From: CADEED01 sp964444835 | GTDB taxonomy: Bacteria; Pseudomonadota; Gammaproteobacteria; Steroidobacterales; Steroidobacteraceae | Direction of reading: 5' to 3' | Length of the DNA stretch: 64,000 bases | Assembly (NCBI GenBank): GCA_964444835.1 | Contig: CAYUIT010000008.1 | Location: forward strand, 1-64,000 | In this document: positions 25,106 to 34,544 of the stretch, piece by piece | Layout of the letters: the number at the start of each line of letters is the position of its first letter | Position numbering within the stretch: the stretch's first letter is position 1 | Translations under genes and position numbers: made by a program | The notes under the pieces: model-generated | Seen by the model: only the letters and a program-made list of their open reading frames with translations | Told to the model about the DNA's origin: nothing | Databases searched by the model: none

Positions 25106-25768
25106 ATGCTGACGCAGACCATCGAAAACTTGTTGAATCGCAATCTCGCCGCGTCACCGCGAGCGCGGGCGTTGTGCGCCGAATTGAAGTCGCGCCGCTT
25201 GCGAGTGGTCGCGACAGGGCCAGGCTGGCGGATGGACGTGGAGTCGCTGGGGAGCTCGTTGAAGCTCGAGCGGGATGCCGCGATGGAAGCGAGTGCCACC
25301 GTGACAGGTTCACCCGTGTCCTTATTGGCTCTCGCCGGCCCGAGCGCCGAGGATGTGCTGCGACGCCAAGACGTACGCATCGAAGGCGATGCCGAGGTTG
25401 CGCAGCGCTATCGCGAGTTGCTTACCTTGCTGCGTCCGGATATCGAAGATGAGCTCGCGCGCGTCATCGGCGACTCGCCTGCTCATCAAGTGTTTCGCTT
25501 TGCTCGTACCGCCTTGCAGTTTGGCGAGCGTGCCGCACGGACGACCGTGCGCAACACCGCCGAGTTTTTCGCGCATGAAAGCCGCGATCTCGTGCCACGC
25601 GCCGAGGCCGAGGATTTCTTCGGCGCAGTCGATCGCTTGCGCGAAGATCTCGATCGCTTGGACGCACGCATCTCCGTCTTGACACAAGCGGTGTCGCCGG
25701 CTTCCGCGCCGGGCGCGTCGGGTCCGACGCCGCCCACACCGCCTCACACGAAAGACCCAGCGCCATGA
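25106..25768 (+). CDS. ubiJ: Ubiquinone biosynthesis accessory protein UbiJ (SCP2 domain)
   Basis: A 220-residue SCP2-type sterol-carrier-like protein. UbiJ with UbiK is thought to organise the soluble Ubi complex and hold the lipid intermediate. The N-terminus LTQTIENLLNRNL and middle FARTALQFGERAARTTVRNTAEFFAHESRDLVPR match the UbiJ pattern, and the C-terminal region (LREDLDRLDARISVLTQ) is a coiled-coil followed by a Pro/Ala tail. It lies between ubiE and ubiB and overlaps the ubiB start by 4 bases. Confidence 0.88.
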   Translation: MLTQTIENLLNRNLAASPRARALCAELKSRRLRVVATGPGWRMDVESLGSSLKLERDAAMEASATVTGSPVSLLALAGPSAEDVLRRQDVRIEGDAEVAQRYRELLTLLRPDIEDELARVIGDSPAHQVFRFARTALQFGERAARTTVRNTAEFFAHESRDLVPRAEAEDFFGAVDRLREDLDRLDARISVLTQAVSPASAPGASGPTPPTPPHTKDPAP

Positions 25769-27420
25769 AACTGCGCGTCGTCACTCGGTTGATCGAAATC
25801 CAACGCGTGCTCGTGCGACATGGGCTGGACGACTACGTGCGCGCGACACGCTTGTATCGACCGCTGCGATTCGTGTTCTTGTTGTCGCCTTGGGTTTGGT
25901 TCGAGCGGCGTCGCGGCGGCACGCGTGGTGAGCGGCTGCGGTTGGCGCTCGAGGAACTCGGCCCCATTTTCGTCAAGTTCGGCCAAGCCCTCTCGACGCG
26001 GCGCGATCTGTTGCCACTCGACATCGCCGATGAACTCGCCAAGTTGCAGGACCGTGTGCCGCCGTTCGACGGCAAGCTCGCACGCCGCACAATCGAAGAA
26101 GCGTACGGACATCCGCTCGAGCAAGTGTTAGCGGATTTCGACGAGCAGCCGCTCGCCGCCGCATCGATTGCGCAAGTGCACACCGCGAAGCTCAAGAATG
26201 CCGATGGGTCGCCAGGCACCGACGTGGTCGTCAAAGTGTTGCGGCCCGGCATGCGGCCGCTGATCCAGCGCGATATCGAAGTGTTGTACGCGCTGGCCGA
26301 GTTCGCGCAGCGCTCTTGGCCGGACAGCAAACGGCTACGGCCGATCGAAGTTGTTAGTGAATACGAGAAGACGATTCTCGATGAACTCGACCTCATGCGC
26401 GAGACGGCGAATGCTGCGCAACTGAAGCGAAATTTTCAGGGATCGCCGTTGCTCTATGTGCCCGAAATCTATTGGGACCTGTGCCGCGTCAATGTCATGG
26501 TGATGGAGCGGATCCGCGGCGTGCAGATCAGCGACATGAAGCGGCTCCGCGAAGTCGGCACCGACATCCAGAAGCTCGCCGTGCATGGCGTGCAGATCTT
26601 CTTCACGCAGGTGTTTCGTCATAACTTCTTCCACGCCGATATGCACCCCGGCAATATCTTCGTGCTGATCGACGACCCCGCGAATCCACGCTATGCCGCC
26701 GTGGACTTCGGCATCGTCGGCACGCTCGATCTGCGCGATCAGCACTACCTCGCCGAGAACTTTCTTGCCGTGTTCGATCGCGACTACCGCCGCGTCGCAA
26801 CCTTGCATGTCGAGTCCGGCTGGGTGCCCCCCGATACTCGCGTCGATGAGATGGAATCAGCGGTGCGGACGGTTTGCGAGCCGATCTTCAACAAGCCGCT
26901 GAAAGAGATCTCATTTGGCACGGTGTTGCTGCGCTTGTTCGAGATCTCGCGCCGTTTCAACATGGTGGTGCAGCCGCAGCTCATCTTGTTGCAGAAGACC
27001 TTGCTCAACATCGAAGGCTTGGGGCGCGACCTGTACCCCGATCTCGATATCTGGCAAACCGCGAATCCGATTTTGCGCGAGTGGATGCGCGAGCGGATCA
27101 GCGGACGCACGGTCGTGGACAGTCTGCGCACGCAACTCCCAGAACTCGTCGAAGCGGCGCGCGCCTTGCCGCCATTGCTGCGCGGTGCCGTGCAGCGGGC
27201 GCAAGACGGCAAACTGCGACTCGGCGTGGATGCGCCCGAGATCGCCGCCTTGCGGCAGGAGATCGCTGCTAACAACCGGCGCCGCGATTCGCTGCTGATC
27301 GCCGGGTTCGTACTGCTCGGCGCAATCGTTTGGCTTGCCGTTGAGCGCGACCCTGCGTGGCCCGGCTGGGTACTGGGCATCGGCGCGCTGGCCTGGATCT
27401 GGAAGTCGCTGCGGCGCTGA
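25765..27420 (+). CDS. ubiB: Ubiquinone biosynthesis kinase-like protein UbiB
   Basis: Atypical protein-kinase-like ATPase of 551 residues required for ubiquinone synthesis. It has the UbiB/ABC1 hallmarks: KFGQALSTRRDLLP (KxGQ motif) near residue 70, the Ala-rich loop LAAASIAQVHTAKL near 130, HADMHPGNIFVL near 290 and the DFG of VDFGIVGTLDL near 312. Two C-terminal hydrophobic segments (about 508-550) anchor it in the membrane. Its ATG overlaps the ubiJ stop by 4 bases. Confidence 0.95.
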   Translation: MKLRVVTRLIEIQRVLVRHGLDDYVRATRLYRPLRFVFLLSPWVWFERRRGGTRGERLRLALEELGPIFVKFGQALSTRRDLLPLDIADELAKLQDRVPPFDGKLARRTIEEAYGHPLEQVLADFDEQPLAAASIAQVHTAKLKNADGSPGTDVVVKVLRPGMRPLIQRDIEVLYALAEFAQRSWPDSKRLRPIEVVSEYEKTILDELDLMRETANAAQLKRNFQGSPLLYVPEIYWDLCRVNVMVMERIRGVQISDMKRLREVGTDIQKLAVHGVQIFFTQVFRHNFFHADMHPGNIFVLIDDPANPRYAAVDFGIVGTLDLRDQHYLAENFLAVFDRDYRRVATLHVESGWVPPDTRVDEMESAVRTVCEPIFNKPLKEISFGTVLLRLFEISRRFNMVVQPQLILLQKTLLNIEGLGRDLYPDLDIWQTANPILREWMRERISGRTVVDSLRTQLPELVEAARALPPLLRGAVQRAQDGKLRLGVDAPEIAALRQEIAANNRRRDSLLIAGFVLLGAIVWLAVERDPAWPGWVLGIGALAWIWKSLRR

Positions 27421-27432
27421 GCGCCGCGCTCG

Positions 27433-28158
27433 CTACTGCGCCTTCGGCTCGATCCACCACGCCTGCGCCACGGCCGCGAGCTCCCCATCGTCGTCGAGAA
27501 TCGCCGTGCCGACTTCATGGCGCCGGCCCACGACCGAGATGCGCCACGCGAGGATCGTGCACGCCTCTTCCACATGAACCTGGCGATCGATCCGTGCCGC
27601 GATCTCTCCTAACAACAGCACGCGACCGCGACGCTCAACTGCAAAGTAACCCGGGCAGTCGAGCGCGGCCCACATGAACTCGGCACGCACCTTGCCGTGC
27701 CCGTCGTCGAGTGCGGCATCGGGAATCCACGGTGCTGCGGCGCGCATGTCACTGAGCGGGCCGGCAAAGATTCGTAAGCCATCGCCGCGCGCCCGCTGCG
27801 TTCCGCAGACGAAGCAGCCTGGGAATGGGTGCGCCGTGTGTCCAGGGAAATGCCGCGACGCCTCGAGTGCCGCTGCATAGTCCACTTGCGCGGGGGTTCG
27901 AAGGTCGAGGGATGTCGGCTCTACCCAAGCGACGACCGCGCGGTCCGCGCTGCCCGGGTCGATGAGTTCGATGCGGCCGCGCGTGTCGGGAGTCTCGCTC
28001 GGCGCGAGGAGCAGGCTGCGCTGCAACGGCGGCGGACGCAGTAGGCGCACTCGCGCGGCGTGCCCAGGTACTTGCGCCGCTAACAACCCTGCAACGTAGC
28101 CACCGTTCGCCGAATCCGGCGGGCCACAAAAACGATCGGCGATCGTCAGCTCGCTCAT
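27433..28158 (-). CDS. Hotdog/thioesterase-like protein
   Basis: A 241-residue cytoplasmic protein with features of thioesterase-superfamily hotdog proteins: DSANGGYVAGLLA near residue 16 and the cysteine-containing HPFPGCFVCGTQRARGDGLRIF near 110, then a second half with CPGYFAVERRGRVLLLGEIAARID. The specific function is unknown. It is the last gene of the trp-led minus-strand operon, its start overlapping the MFS stop by 4 bases, so it is expected to be expressed with tryptophan biosynthesis, although no link to that pathway is evident. Confidence 0.65.
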   Translation of the reverse strand: MSELTIADRFCGPPDSANGGYVAGLLAAQVPGHAARVRLLRPPPLQRSLLLAPSETPDTRGRIELIDPGSADRAVVAWVEPTSLDLRTPAQVDYAAALEASRHFPGHTAHPFPGCFVCGTQRARGDGLRIFAGPLSDMRAAAPWIPDAALDDGHGKVRAEFMWAALDCPGYFAVERRGRVLLLGEIAARIDRQVHVEEACTILAWRISVVGRRHEVGTAILDDDGELAAVAQAWWIEPKAQ

Positions 28159-29360
28159 GGCTTCGACGCCGATCCACGCCAGCAGGCCGCCGCGAGCACG
28201 ATCGCCACCAGCGAGCCCAACGATAACTGTAGGAGATCGGCTTGTAGCAGCGGTGCCATCACGGCAATCGTGGCAGTGGTTAGGAGCAGTGAGATGAACG
28301 ACTGCATCGAGGCCGCCGATCCGCGCACGGCTGGAAAGCGGTCGAGCATCTGCAACGACAATGGCGGTAACGCCAACTGAGCCCCCAATGCCGACACGAA
28401 CAGCATCCCTTGTTGCACCCAGATCGGAACCGAGTCAAACACGCCGTGCACGATCGCACGCACCAAGCAGACCGCGACGGCCACTGTCAGACCGAGTGAA
28501 ATCTGTTGCGGTCCCGGCATCCGGCCGGCGAGCCGACCCGACACCACAGCGCCGAGTGTAAACCCCGCGATGATCGGCAGGAACAACCACGCGAACTGCG
28601 TTTCGCTCAGCCGCCAATGATCGAACACCACAGCGGGCGCTGCCGCGATGAAGCAGAACGCGCCCATAAAAATGAACCCGGAGGTCAACGCCAGCAGCAC
28701 AAACGGTCGATCGCTCAGTATCGCTCCGCCGGCTTGCAAGATCGGCCGCAGCGCGAACGGGAGATGCCGCTCTTTCGGGTGTGTTTCCGGCAGACGCCAC
28801 GCGGTTGCGAGCGTGAGGAGAATGCCGAAGACGGCGAGAAAGCCGAACACCCAGCGCCAACCCAACGTGACGTGAACCCAACCGCCGAAGACCGGTGCGA
28901 GCGCCGGCGCGACGCCAAAGATGAGCGACACGAGATTCATGAGCTTCTGCGCACGCGGTCCGTCATACAGATCGCGGATCACTGCGCGGCCCACGATCAC
29001 CCCCGCACCGGCCGTCGCACCTTGTAACGCACGGAACACCACTAACGACTCGTAGTTAGGGGCGAACATGCAGGCCAGCGAACCGAGGGCGTAGATAAAG
29101 GTGCCGACGAGCACGACGGGCCGGCGGCCCAACGCGTCGGACAATGGGCCATGGACGACCACGGTGAACGAGTACGTCAGCAGGTAAGCCGTCATCGTCT
29201 GCTGGATCTGCCACGCCGAGACATTGAACTCGGCCTGCATGGCGCGGAACGATGGGAAAAACGTGTCGATCGAAAACGGGCTCACCATCGACAAGCCCGC
29301 CAGCAGGACGGCGAGCGCGAGGTACTCGCGGCGCGAATCGATTGCGTGCGAGGGCTTCAA
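28155..29360 (-). CDS. MFS multidrug exporter, Bcr/CflA type
   Basis: Twelve-helix major facilitator transporter, 401 residues. The Bcr/CflA signature is visible: FSIDTFFPSFRAMQAEFNVS near residue 28, GPLSDALGRRPVVLVGTFIYALGSL (motif A, near 72) and RALQGATAGAGVIVGRAVIRD near 110. Such carriers export drugs or small metabolites by proton antiport. The start is TTG and its TTGA overlaps the trpA stop by 4 bases, so it belongs to the trp operon; export of tryptophan or an intermediate is a reasonable guess without proof. Confidence 0.88.
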   Translation of the reverse strand: MKPSHAIDSRREYLALAVLLAGLSMVSPFSIDTFFPSFRAMQAEFNVSAWQIQQTMTAYLLTYSFTVVVHGPLSDALGRRPVVLVGTFIYALGSLACMFAPNYESLVVFRALQGATAGAGVIVGRAVIRDLYDGPRAQKLMNLVSLIFGVAPALAPVFGGWVHVTLGWRWVFGFLAVFGILLTLATAWRLPETHPKERHLPFALRPILQAGGAILSDRPFVLLALTSGFIFMGAFCFIAAAPAVVFDHWRLSETQFAWLFLPIIAGFTLGAVVSGRLAGRMPGPQQISLGLTVAVAVCLVRAIVHGVFDSVPIWVQQGMLFVSALGAQLALPPLSLQMLDRFPAVRGSAASMQSFISLLLTTATIAVMAPLLQADLLQLSLGSLVAIVLAAACWRGSASKP

Positions 29361-30157
29361 GTCACGGGTCGTAGTGAACGCAAGAATGCGGCGGGATCGC
29401 CGCCTTGCTCCAATACCTCCACCAGAGCCGAACCGACGATCACACCCTCGACACTACCGCGCAAGCGCTCAACTTGCTCGCGGCTGCGGATACCGAAGCC
29501 CGCGCACACGGGAATTGGCGACGCCGCCCGGACTCGCTGTAGATAGTTAGTAACATCGGTCGGGATGGTTGCCGATTTTCCGGTGGTTCCGGTCATGGTC
29601 ACGGCGTATAGGAATCCGTGGCTCGCCGCGGCAATCTGGCGCAGACGCTCGGGTGTGGTCACAGGCGTCACCATGTTGACGAGCGCTAAGCCTTCGCGCT
29701 CGAGCGCGGCGCGGAACTCATCGCCTTCATCGAACGGCATGTCCGGCACGATGAAGCCACAGACACCCGCGTGTACGGCGGCCGCCGGGAGTTGCTCGAA
29801 TCCGTAGGCGAGTAGCGGGTTGAGATAGCTCATCAACAGCAGCGGCGCCTTCGGGCGCGGCATGGCCGCCAGCTCATCGAGAATCCACCGCAGCGTCACG
29901 CCCTGCTGCAGCGCGATTTGGCTCGAGCGTTGGATCGTCATGCCGTCGGCCATCGGATCCGTGAACGGTACTCCGATCTCGACGATGTCGGCTTCGTTGC
30001 CGATGGCAGCGAGGTTCGCGCGAAACGACGCGCGCGTCGGATGTCCTGCCGTCATAAACGCGACGAGCGCCGGCGTCCCGCGCGCCTTCGCAGCGAGCAC
30101 GGCATCACGGACCCGATCACGCGGCCGCGTCATCGCCGCTTTGGCGGAGGCGCTCAT
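29357..30157 (-). CDS. trpA: Tryptophan synthase alpha chain
   Basis: TIM-barrel subunit (266 residues) that cleaves indole-3-glycerol phosphate to indole and glyceraldehyde-3-phosphate. Catalytic Glu is in DIVEIGVPFTDPMADG (near residue 55) and Asp in PLLLMSYLNPLLAYGFEQL and the following region; the phosphate site GFGIRSREQVERL lies near 215. Its ATGA overlaps the trpB stop. It forms the alpha2beta2 complex with TrpB. Confidence 0.96.
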   Translation of the reverse strand: MSASAKAAMTRPRDRVRDAVLAAKARGTPALVAFMTAGHPTRASFRANLAAIGNEADIVEIGVPFTDPMADGMTIQRSSQIALQQGVTLRWILDELAAMPRPKAPLLLMSYLNPLLAYGFEQLPAAAVHAGVCGFIVPDMPFDEGDEFRAALEREGLALVNMVTPVTTPERLRQIAAASHGFLYAVTMTGTTGKSATIPTDVTNYLQRVRAASPIPVCAGFGIRSREQVERLRGSVEGVIVGSALVEVLEQGGDPAAFLRSLRPVT

Positions 30158-31416
30158 GGCTTTGCTCCTGCCGTTGCATCGTCGGCTAACAAGGTGCGTT
30201 GCAGCGTTGGCATGTCTTTATCGCCGCGACCCGATAAGCCGATCAGAATGCGCTGACCGCGATGGCGCGCCGCCCAGCGCTTCGCATTCGCAAAAGCATG
30301 CGCCGATTCGATCGCCGGCAAAATGCCCTCGTAGCGCGAGCATTCCGCAAGCGCTTCGAGCGCTTCGCTGTCGGTCGCGCTTTCGTAGCGAACGCGTCCG
30401 GCCCACAAGAGCAGTGAGTGCTCAGGCCCGACGCCCGGATAGTCGAGCCCGGCCGACACCGAGTGCGTCTCTTGTATCTGGCCATCAGCGTCTTGCAACA
30501 ACAGCGAGTAACTACCTTGCAGCACGCCAGGTCGCCCGTACACGAGCGTCGCCGCATTCTCGCCAAGCCCGGCGCCCTGCCCGCCGGCTTCGACGCCGAT
30601 GATCTCGACAGCGCGATCGCCGATAAATGGATGGAAGGTGCCGATCGCGTTGGAGCCGCCACCGACACAAGCAAACACGACGTTGGGCAAGCCGCCGGCC
30701 TGCTCGACGATCTGCCGTCGCGCCTCTTTGCCAATCACGGACTGCAGTTCGCGCACCATATAGGGATACGGGTGCGGACCGACGGCCGATCCGAGCAAGT
30801 AGTAAGTACCCATTGGGTCGGCCACCCAATCGCGCAAGGCTTCATCGATGGCCGCGCGCAGCGTTTTATCGCCACCCGTTACTGGCACGACGGTCGCGCC
30901 TAACAACTTCATTCGGCCGACGTTCGGGGCCTGACGCTCGATATCGACAGATCCCATGTAAACGACGCACGGCAACCCGAGGCGCGCGCACGCCGCAGCC
31001 GTGGCAACGCCGTGCTGTCCCGCCCCTGTCTCCGCGATGATGCGCGCCGCACCGAGGCGCTTAGCTAACAACGCTTGGCCCAATGCATTGTTGATCTTGT
31101 GAGCCCCCGTGTGCGCGAGATCCTCACGCTTCAACCACACTTCGGCGCCCCAGCGCTCGGACAATTGCGCTGCAAAAGTGAGCGGTGTTGGCCGGCCCAC
31201 CCACGTGTTCAGCTCGCGCGTCAGCTCCGCCTGGAAATCGGCACGATGCAAATGCTCCCGGACGCCGGCTTCGAGCCGATCCAACGCCGGGATCAGCGTT
31301 TCGGGCACGTACCGACCGCCAAACGGGCCGTATCGACCGCGCGCATCGGGATACTGACCCGAGAGCTCTGCCGCGAGCAGTGCCTCGGGCTCGAGTGCAG
31401 GATCCATCGCTTTCAT
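30154..31416 (-). CDS. trpB: Tryptophan synthase beta chain
   Basis: PLP-dependent subunit (420 residues) condensing indole with serine to tryptophan. The PLP lysine is in LKREDLAHTGAHKINNALGQALLAKRLG (K in HKIN, near residue 107), the phosphate-binding glycine loop is CVGGGSNAIG near 250, and GRPTPL near 72 is conserved. An N-terminal extension of about 20 residues precedes the YGPFGGRYVPE start of the domain. Overlaps trpF and trpA by 4 bases each. Confidence 0.97.
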   Translation of the reverse strand: MKAMDPALEPEALLAAELSGQYPDARGRYGPFGGRYVPETLIPALDRLEAGVREHLHRADFQAELTRELNTWVGRPTPLTFAAQLSERWGAEVWLKREDLAHTGAHKINNALGQALLAKRLGAARIIAETGAGQHGVATAAACARLGLPCVVYMGSVDIERQAPNVGRMKLLGATVVPVTGGDKTLRAAIDEALRDWVADPMGTYYLLGSAVGPHPYPYMVRELQSVIGKEARRQIVEQAGGLPNVVFACVGGGSNAIGTFHPFIGDRAVEIIGVEAGGQGAGLGENAATLVYGRPGVLQGSYSLLLQDADGQIQETHSVSAGLDYPGVGPEHSLLLWAGRVRYESATDSEALEALAECSRYEGILPAIESAHAFANAKRWAARHRGQRILIGLSGRGDKDMPTLQRTLLADDATAGAKP

Positions 31417-32030
31417 CGCCTCTCTCCAATTCGCGCCGCGCGTGCCGCGTGCACGAACGCCGCAATCTTCTCTGGACTCTTGTGACCCGGCGCCGATTCG
31501 ACGCCGCTCGAAACATCCACGCCGAACGGATTCACACTTGTCACTGCGGCGGCCACGTTCTCAGAGTGTAAGCCGCCCGCGAGCACGATTTGCGTTTGAC
31601 GCGCCACTGCCGCCGCCGCTGACCAATCCGCGATCTGACCCGTGCCGCTTGCAGGGCCTTCGAACAACGCGCGTGGCGGCAACACCGGCGGCAATGTCGC
31701 ACGACTGCGCAGCACAGGGAGGAGCTCGAGGCTGCGCGGCAGCTCGAGCGCCGGCAAATCAGCGTGATCCGTTTGCAGAATATCAGGCGCGAACTCGCGC
31801 ACGACAGTGGCGACCTCCGCCGCTGTGGGATGCAGGGTGACTGCGACGCACCGCACGCGGCCCCGCGCGCTCGCAGCAAGCTCGTTCGCGCGCTCGATAC
31901 TCACTCGCCGCACCGACGGCGCGAACACGAAGCCGATGGCATCGACGCGCGCCTCGATCGCAGCGGCTACCGCGTCGTGTGTGGTCATGCCACACACCTT
32001 GATCCAAAGTGCTTGGGCCTCGCGATTCAC
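31413..32030 (-). CDS. trpF: Phosphoribosylanthranilate isomerase
   Basis: Cytoplasmic TIM-barrel isomerase (205 residues) converting N-(5-phosphoribosyl)anthranilate to the carboxyphenylamino-deoxyribulose phosphate. KVCGMTTHDAVAAAIEARVDAIGFVFAPSVRRV at residues 11-43 includes the catalytic Cys (C13), and the conserved LAGGLHSENVAAAV near 155 and GVDVSSGVESAPGHKSPEKI near 175 follow. The start is GTG, overlapping the trpC stop by GTGA. It is a separate gene, not fused to trpC as in enterics. Confidence 0.95.
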   Translation of the reverse strand: MNREAQALWIKVCGMTTHDAVAAAIEARVDAIGFVFAPSVRRVSIERANELAASARGRVRCVAVTLHPTAAEVATVVREFAPDILQTDHADLPALELPRSLELLPVLRSRATLPPVLPPRALFEGPASGTGQIADWSAAAAVARQTQIVLAGGLHSENVAAAVTSVNPFGVDVSSGVESAPGHKSPEKIAAFVHAARAARIGERR

Positions 32031-32884
32031 GGCGAACCGCGCAGCACGCGAGCGACGGCCGCATCGCGCCCCTGTGCCAGCATGTCGCGCGCTAAGCGAG
32101 CCGGATCGCTAGCCGACATCAGCGCGCTCCCCACCAATGCGAGTTGGTAGCCCGCCCGCGCGACGCGCGCCGCATCTTCACCCGTCGCAACGCCGCTCTC
32201 CGCCACTCGCGGTACAGCGGTCGGCAGCGAGTCGACCAATTTCTCCAGCCGACCCGCCACGACTTGCAGCGACACCAGATCGCGGCAGTTCACACCGACT
32301 AACAAATAGGCGTGCGACTCGCGCCGCGCATCGACCAGCGCATGCGCAAGCTCGATATCTGCCTCGTCGAACGCCTCAAGCAACACAAACAAGCCCTGTT
32401 CAATCGCGGTGTCGATCAGCGCCTCGAGCGTGCTTCGCGGCAACATGCGCAAGATCGCGAGGATGCCACCCGCACCAGCCACGCGCGCTTCTAGCACTTG
32501 GTAGGAGTCGACCAAAAAGTCTTTGCGCATCGCGGGCACGCCGACCGCCTGCAGAGCGCGCGCCGCGGCGACGAGGTCCGCCATCGAGCCATCAAAGCGC
32601 GTCGGCTCTGTCAGTACGGACACCGCCGCAGCTCCCGCCTGGGCATAACGCGTGACGCGGTCGCTTGCAGCCTCGGCGCCAATGGCCTGCAGTTGGCCAA
32701 CGGCGGGTGAACGCAGCTTTACCTCCGCGATGAGATCGAAGCGATCGGGATGCAACGCAAGACGCGGCGCTGGTGCGAGGTCGCGACAGCGTGCCGCAAG
32801 TTCGGCATAGCTCACCTGCGCTTGGGCTTGCTGCGACCGAGCGCGACTCGACGCCGCCATCGAAGCGAGAAAATCGCCCGTCAT
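32027..32884 (-). CDS. trpC: Indole-3-glycerol phosphate synthase
   Basis: TIM-barrel enzyme of 285 residues that closes the indole ring. Conserved elements: FDLIAEVKLRSPAVG near residue 48 (catalytic Lys), SVLTEPTRFDGSMADL near 88, PAMRKDFLVDSYQVLEARVAGAG near 112, GVNCRDLVSLQV near 188 and AESGVATGEDAARVARAGYQLALVGSALM near 222. The ATG at 32884 overlaps the trpD stop by 4 bases; the frame continues to 33142 but only as antisense-like sequence inside trpD. Confidence 0.95.
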   Translation of the reverse strand: MTGDFLASMAASSRARSQQAQAQVSYAELAARCRDLAPAPRLALHPDRFDLIAEVKLRSPAVGQLQAIGAEAASDRVTRYAQAGAAAVSVLTEPTRFDGSMADLVAAARALQAVGVPAMRKDFLVDSYQVLEARVAGAGGILAILRMLPRSTLEALIDTAIEQGLFVLLEAFDEADIELAHALVDARRESHAYLLVGVNCRDLVSLQVVAGRLEKLVDSLPTAVPRVAESGVATGEDAARVARAGYQLALVGSALMSASDPARLARDMLAQGRDAAVARVLRGSP

Positions 32885-33945
32885 CGCATGCTCACCGTTG
32901 CGGCACCGCTGAAAGCGGCAATCGCGCCCAGAAGGCGCAGTGCGGCACCGGAGTCGATTGCAGCCTGCGCAAGAGCGATGGCTGCCCGTGGTGTCGCCGC
33001 ACGCCCAACCAACTCGAGCGCCAGCGCCGAGCCTAACAAGATTGCATCGCGATGAGCGCCGCGGTCGCTGCCACTCAATACATTTCGCAGGGACTCGGCG
33101 TTGTACGCAGCATCGCCACCGGCCAAATCGACACCGACGCAACGCGTGAGTCCGTAGTCTTCGGGCGTTCGGACCTCCGCTCGCACTTCACCGCGGCGCA
33201 CATCGAACAGCGAGAACGGCCCGACCGGCGACGGTTCATCCCAACCCTCGGCGCCGTGCACGACGAAGCAGCGCTCGATCGGCAACTGCGCAAGCGTGTT
33301 GGCCATCAATTGCGCGGTTTCGAGATTGAATGCGCCGATGAGATGGAACGGTGGCGACGCGGGATTCGTGAGCGGACCTAAGATGTTGAAGACGGTTCGG
33401 ACACCAAGCGCCTGACGAATCGGCGCAATGGCTTTCATCGCTGGGTGATAGTGCGGTGCAAACAAGAACGTGAACCCCGTACGCGCCAAGCACTCTCCGG
33501 CAGCGCGCTCATCGAGCGGGATCCGCAGTCCTAACTGCTCGAGCACGTCGGCGCTGCCGGACTTGCTCGATACCGATCGATTGCCGTGTTTCGCGATCGG
33601 TACGCCGCAAGCGGCCGTGAGCAGCGCCGCCCCCGTCGACAGATTGAAACTCCCCGACGCATCGCCTCCCGTACCGACGATGTCGAGTGTCGGCAGTGTT
33701 GGAGGAATCTCCGGCCGGCGCGCCAACGCACGCATCGCGGTCGCGAATCCCTGCAGCTCAGCCGCCGCCACACCCTTCGCAGACAACGCGGCGAGCACAG
33801 CACCGGCGAGCGGCGGCGGCATGCCGGGATGTGTCAACGATTGCAGCAAGTTCGCAGCCTCGGTGACCTCTAACGACTGACGGGCCAACAGCCGCGTCAG
33901 CATGCTCCTAACAAGTGCCAAATCGAGTGTACTGGTGTCGCTCAT
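32881..33945 (-). CDS. trpD: Anthranilate phosphoribosyltransferase
   Basis: A 354-residue enzyme joining anthranilate to PRPP. The PRPP-binding glycine motif is DIVGTGGDASGSFNLSTGAALLTAA near residue 88, followed by KHGNRSVSSKSGSADVLEQLG near 118 and VRTVFNILGPLTNPA near 170. The start at 33945 (MSDTSTLDLAL) overlaps the trpG stop by 4 bases; the frame to 34173 upstream is not coding. Separate from trpG, unlike the fused enteric form. Confidence 0.95.
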   Translation of the reverse strand: MSDTSTLDLALVRSMLTRLLARQSLEVTEAANLLQSLTHPGMPPPLAGAVLAALSAKGVAAAELQGFATAMRALARRPEIPPTLPTLDIVGTGGDASGSFNLSTGAALLTAACGVPIAKHGNRSVSSKSGSADVLEQLGLRIPLDERAAGECLARTGFTFLFAPHYHPAMKAIAPIRQALGVRTVFNILGPLTNPASPPFHLIGAFNLETAQLMANTLAQLPIERCFVVHGAEGWDEPSPVGPFSLFDVRRGEVRAEVRTPEDYGLTRCVGVDLAGGDAAYNAESLRNVLSGSDRGAHRDAILLGSALALELVGRAATPRAAIALAQAAIDSGAALRLLGAIAAFSGAATVSMR

Positions 33946-34544
33946 GCTGCGTGGCCCATACGCTTGCCGCCGCTCATGGCAAGAAAGTTCTGCATCATTG
34001 CTGGCCCCTCGGGCGTGAGCACGCTTTCCGGGTGAAACTGCACGCCCTCCACCATCAACGTGGCGTGGCGCGCACCCATAATCTCGCCCTCGGCCGTCTT
34101 CGCCGTCACGATCAAGTCCGCTGGCAGACTCTCTGGCGCTGCGATCAGGGAGTGATATCGCCCAACTTCGCACGGCTGCGGCAAGCCTGCGAAGACGCCC
34201 CGGCCGTCGTGGTCAATCATGGACGTCTTACCGTGCATCAACCGGCCGGCACGCACCACTTTGCCGCCGAACACCTCCACTAACGACTGGTGACCGAGGC
34301 AGACGCCCAATACGGGCACCACGCCCGCGAACGCCCGAATCATGTCCATCGATACGCCCGCATCGTACGGCGTGCCCGGGCCCGGTGAAATGCAGACGTG
34401 CGACGGCGCGAACTCGCGCGCTTCCGCGACCGTGATTTCATCGTTGCGGCGGACCGTCACCTCGGCTCCGAGCACCAAAAAAGCCTGCACCAAGTTGTAA
34501 GTGAACGAATCGTAATTGTCGATCAGCAATAGGCGCGCCTTCAT
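33942..34544 (-). CDS. trpG: Anthranilate synthase glutamine amidotransferase component
   Basis: Class I amidotransferase (200 residues) that supplies ammonia to TrpE. The triad is visible: nucleophile Cys in VLGVCLGHQSLVE near residue 80, His and Glu in VEGVQFHPESVLTPEG near 170. LLIDNYDSFTYNLVQAF at the N-terminus and ISPGPGTPYDAG near 52 are family signatures. It overlaps trpE and trpD by 4 bases. It could also serve 4-amino-4-deoxychorismate synthase, as amphibolic TrpG/PabA proteins do. Confidence 0.95.
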   Translation of the reverse strand: MKARLLLIDNYDSFTYNLVQAFLVLGAEVTVRRNDEITVAEAREFAPSHVCISPGPGTPYDAGVSMDMIRAFAGVVPVLGVCLGHQSLVEVFGGKVVRAGRLMHGKTSMIDHDGRGVFAGLPQPCEVGRYHSLIAAPESLPADLIVTAKTAEGEIMGARHATLMVEGVQFHPESVLTPEGPAMMQNFLAMSGGKRMGHAA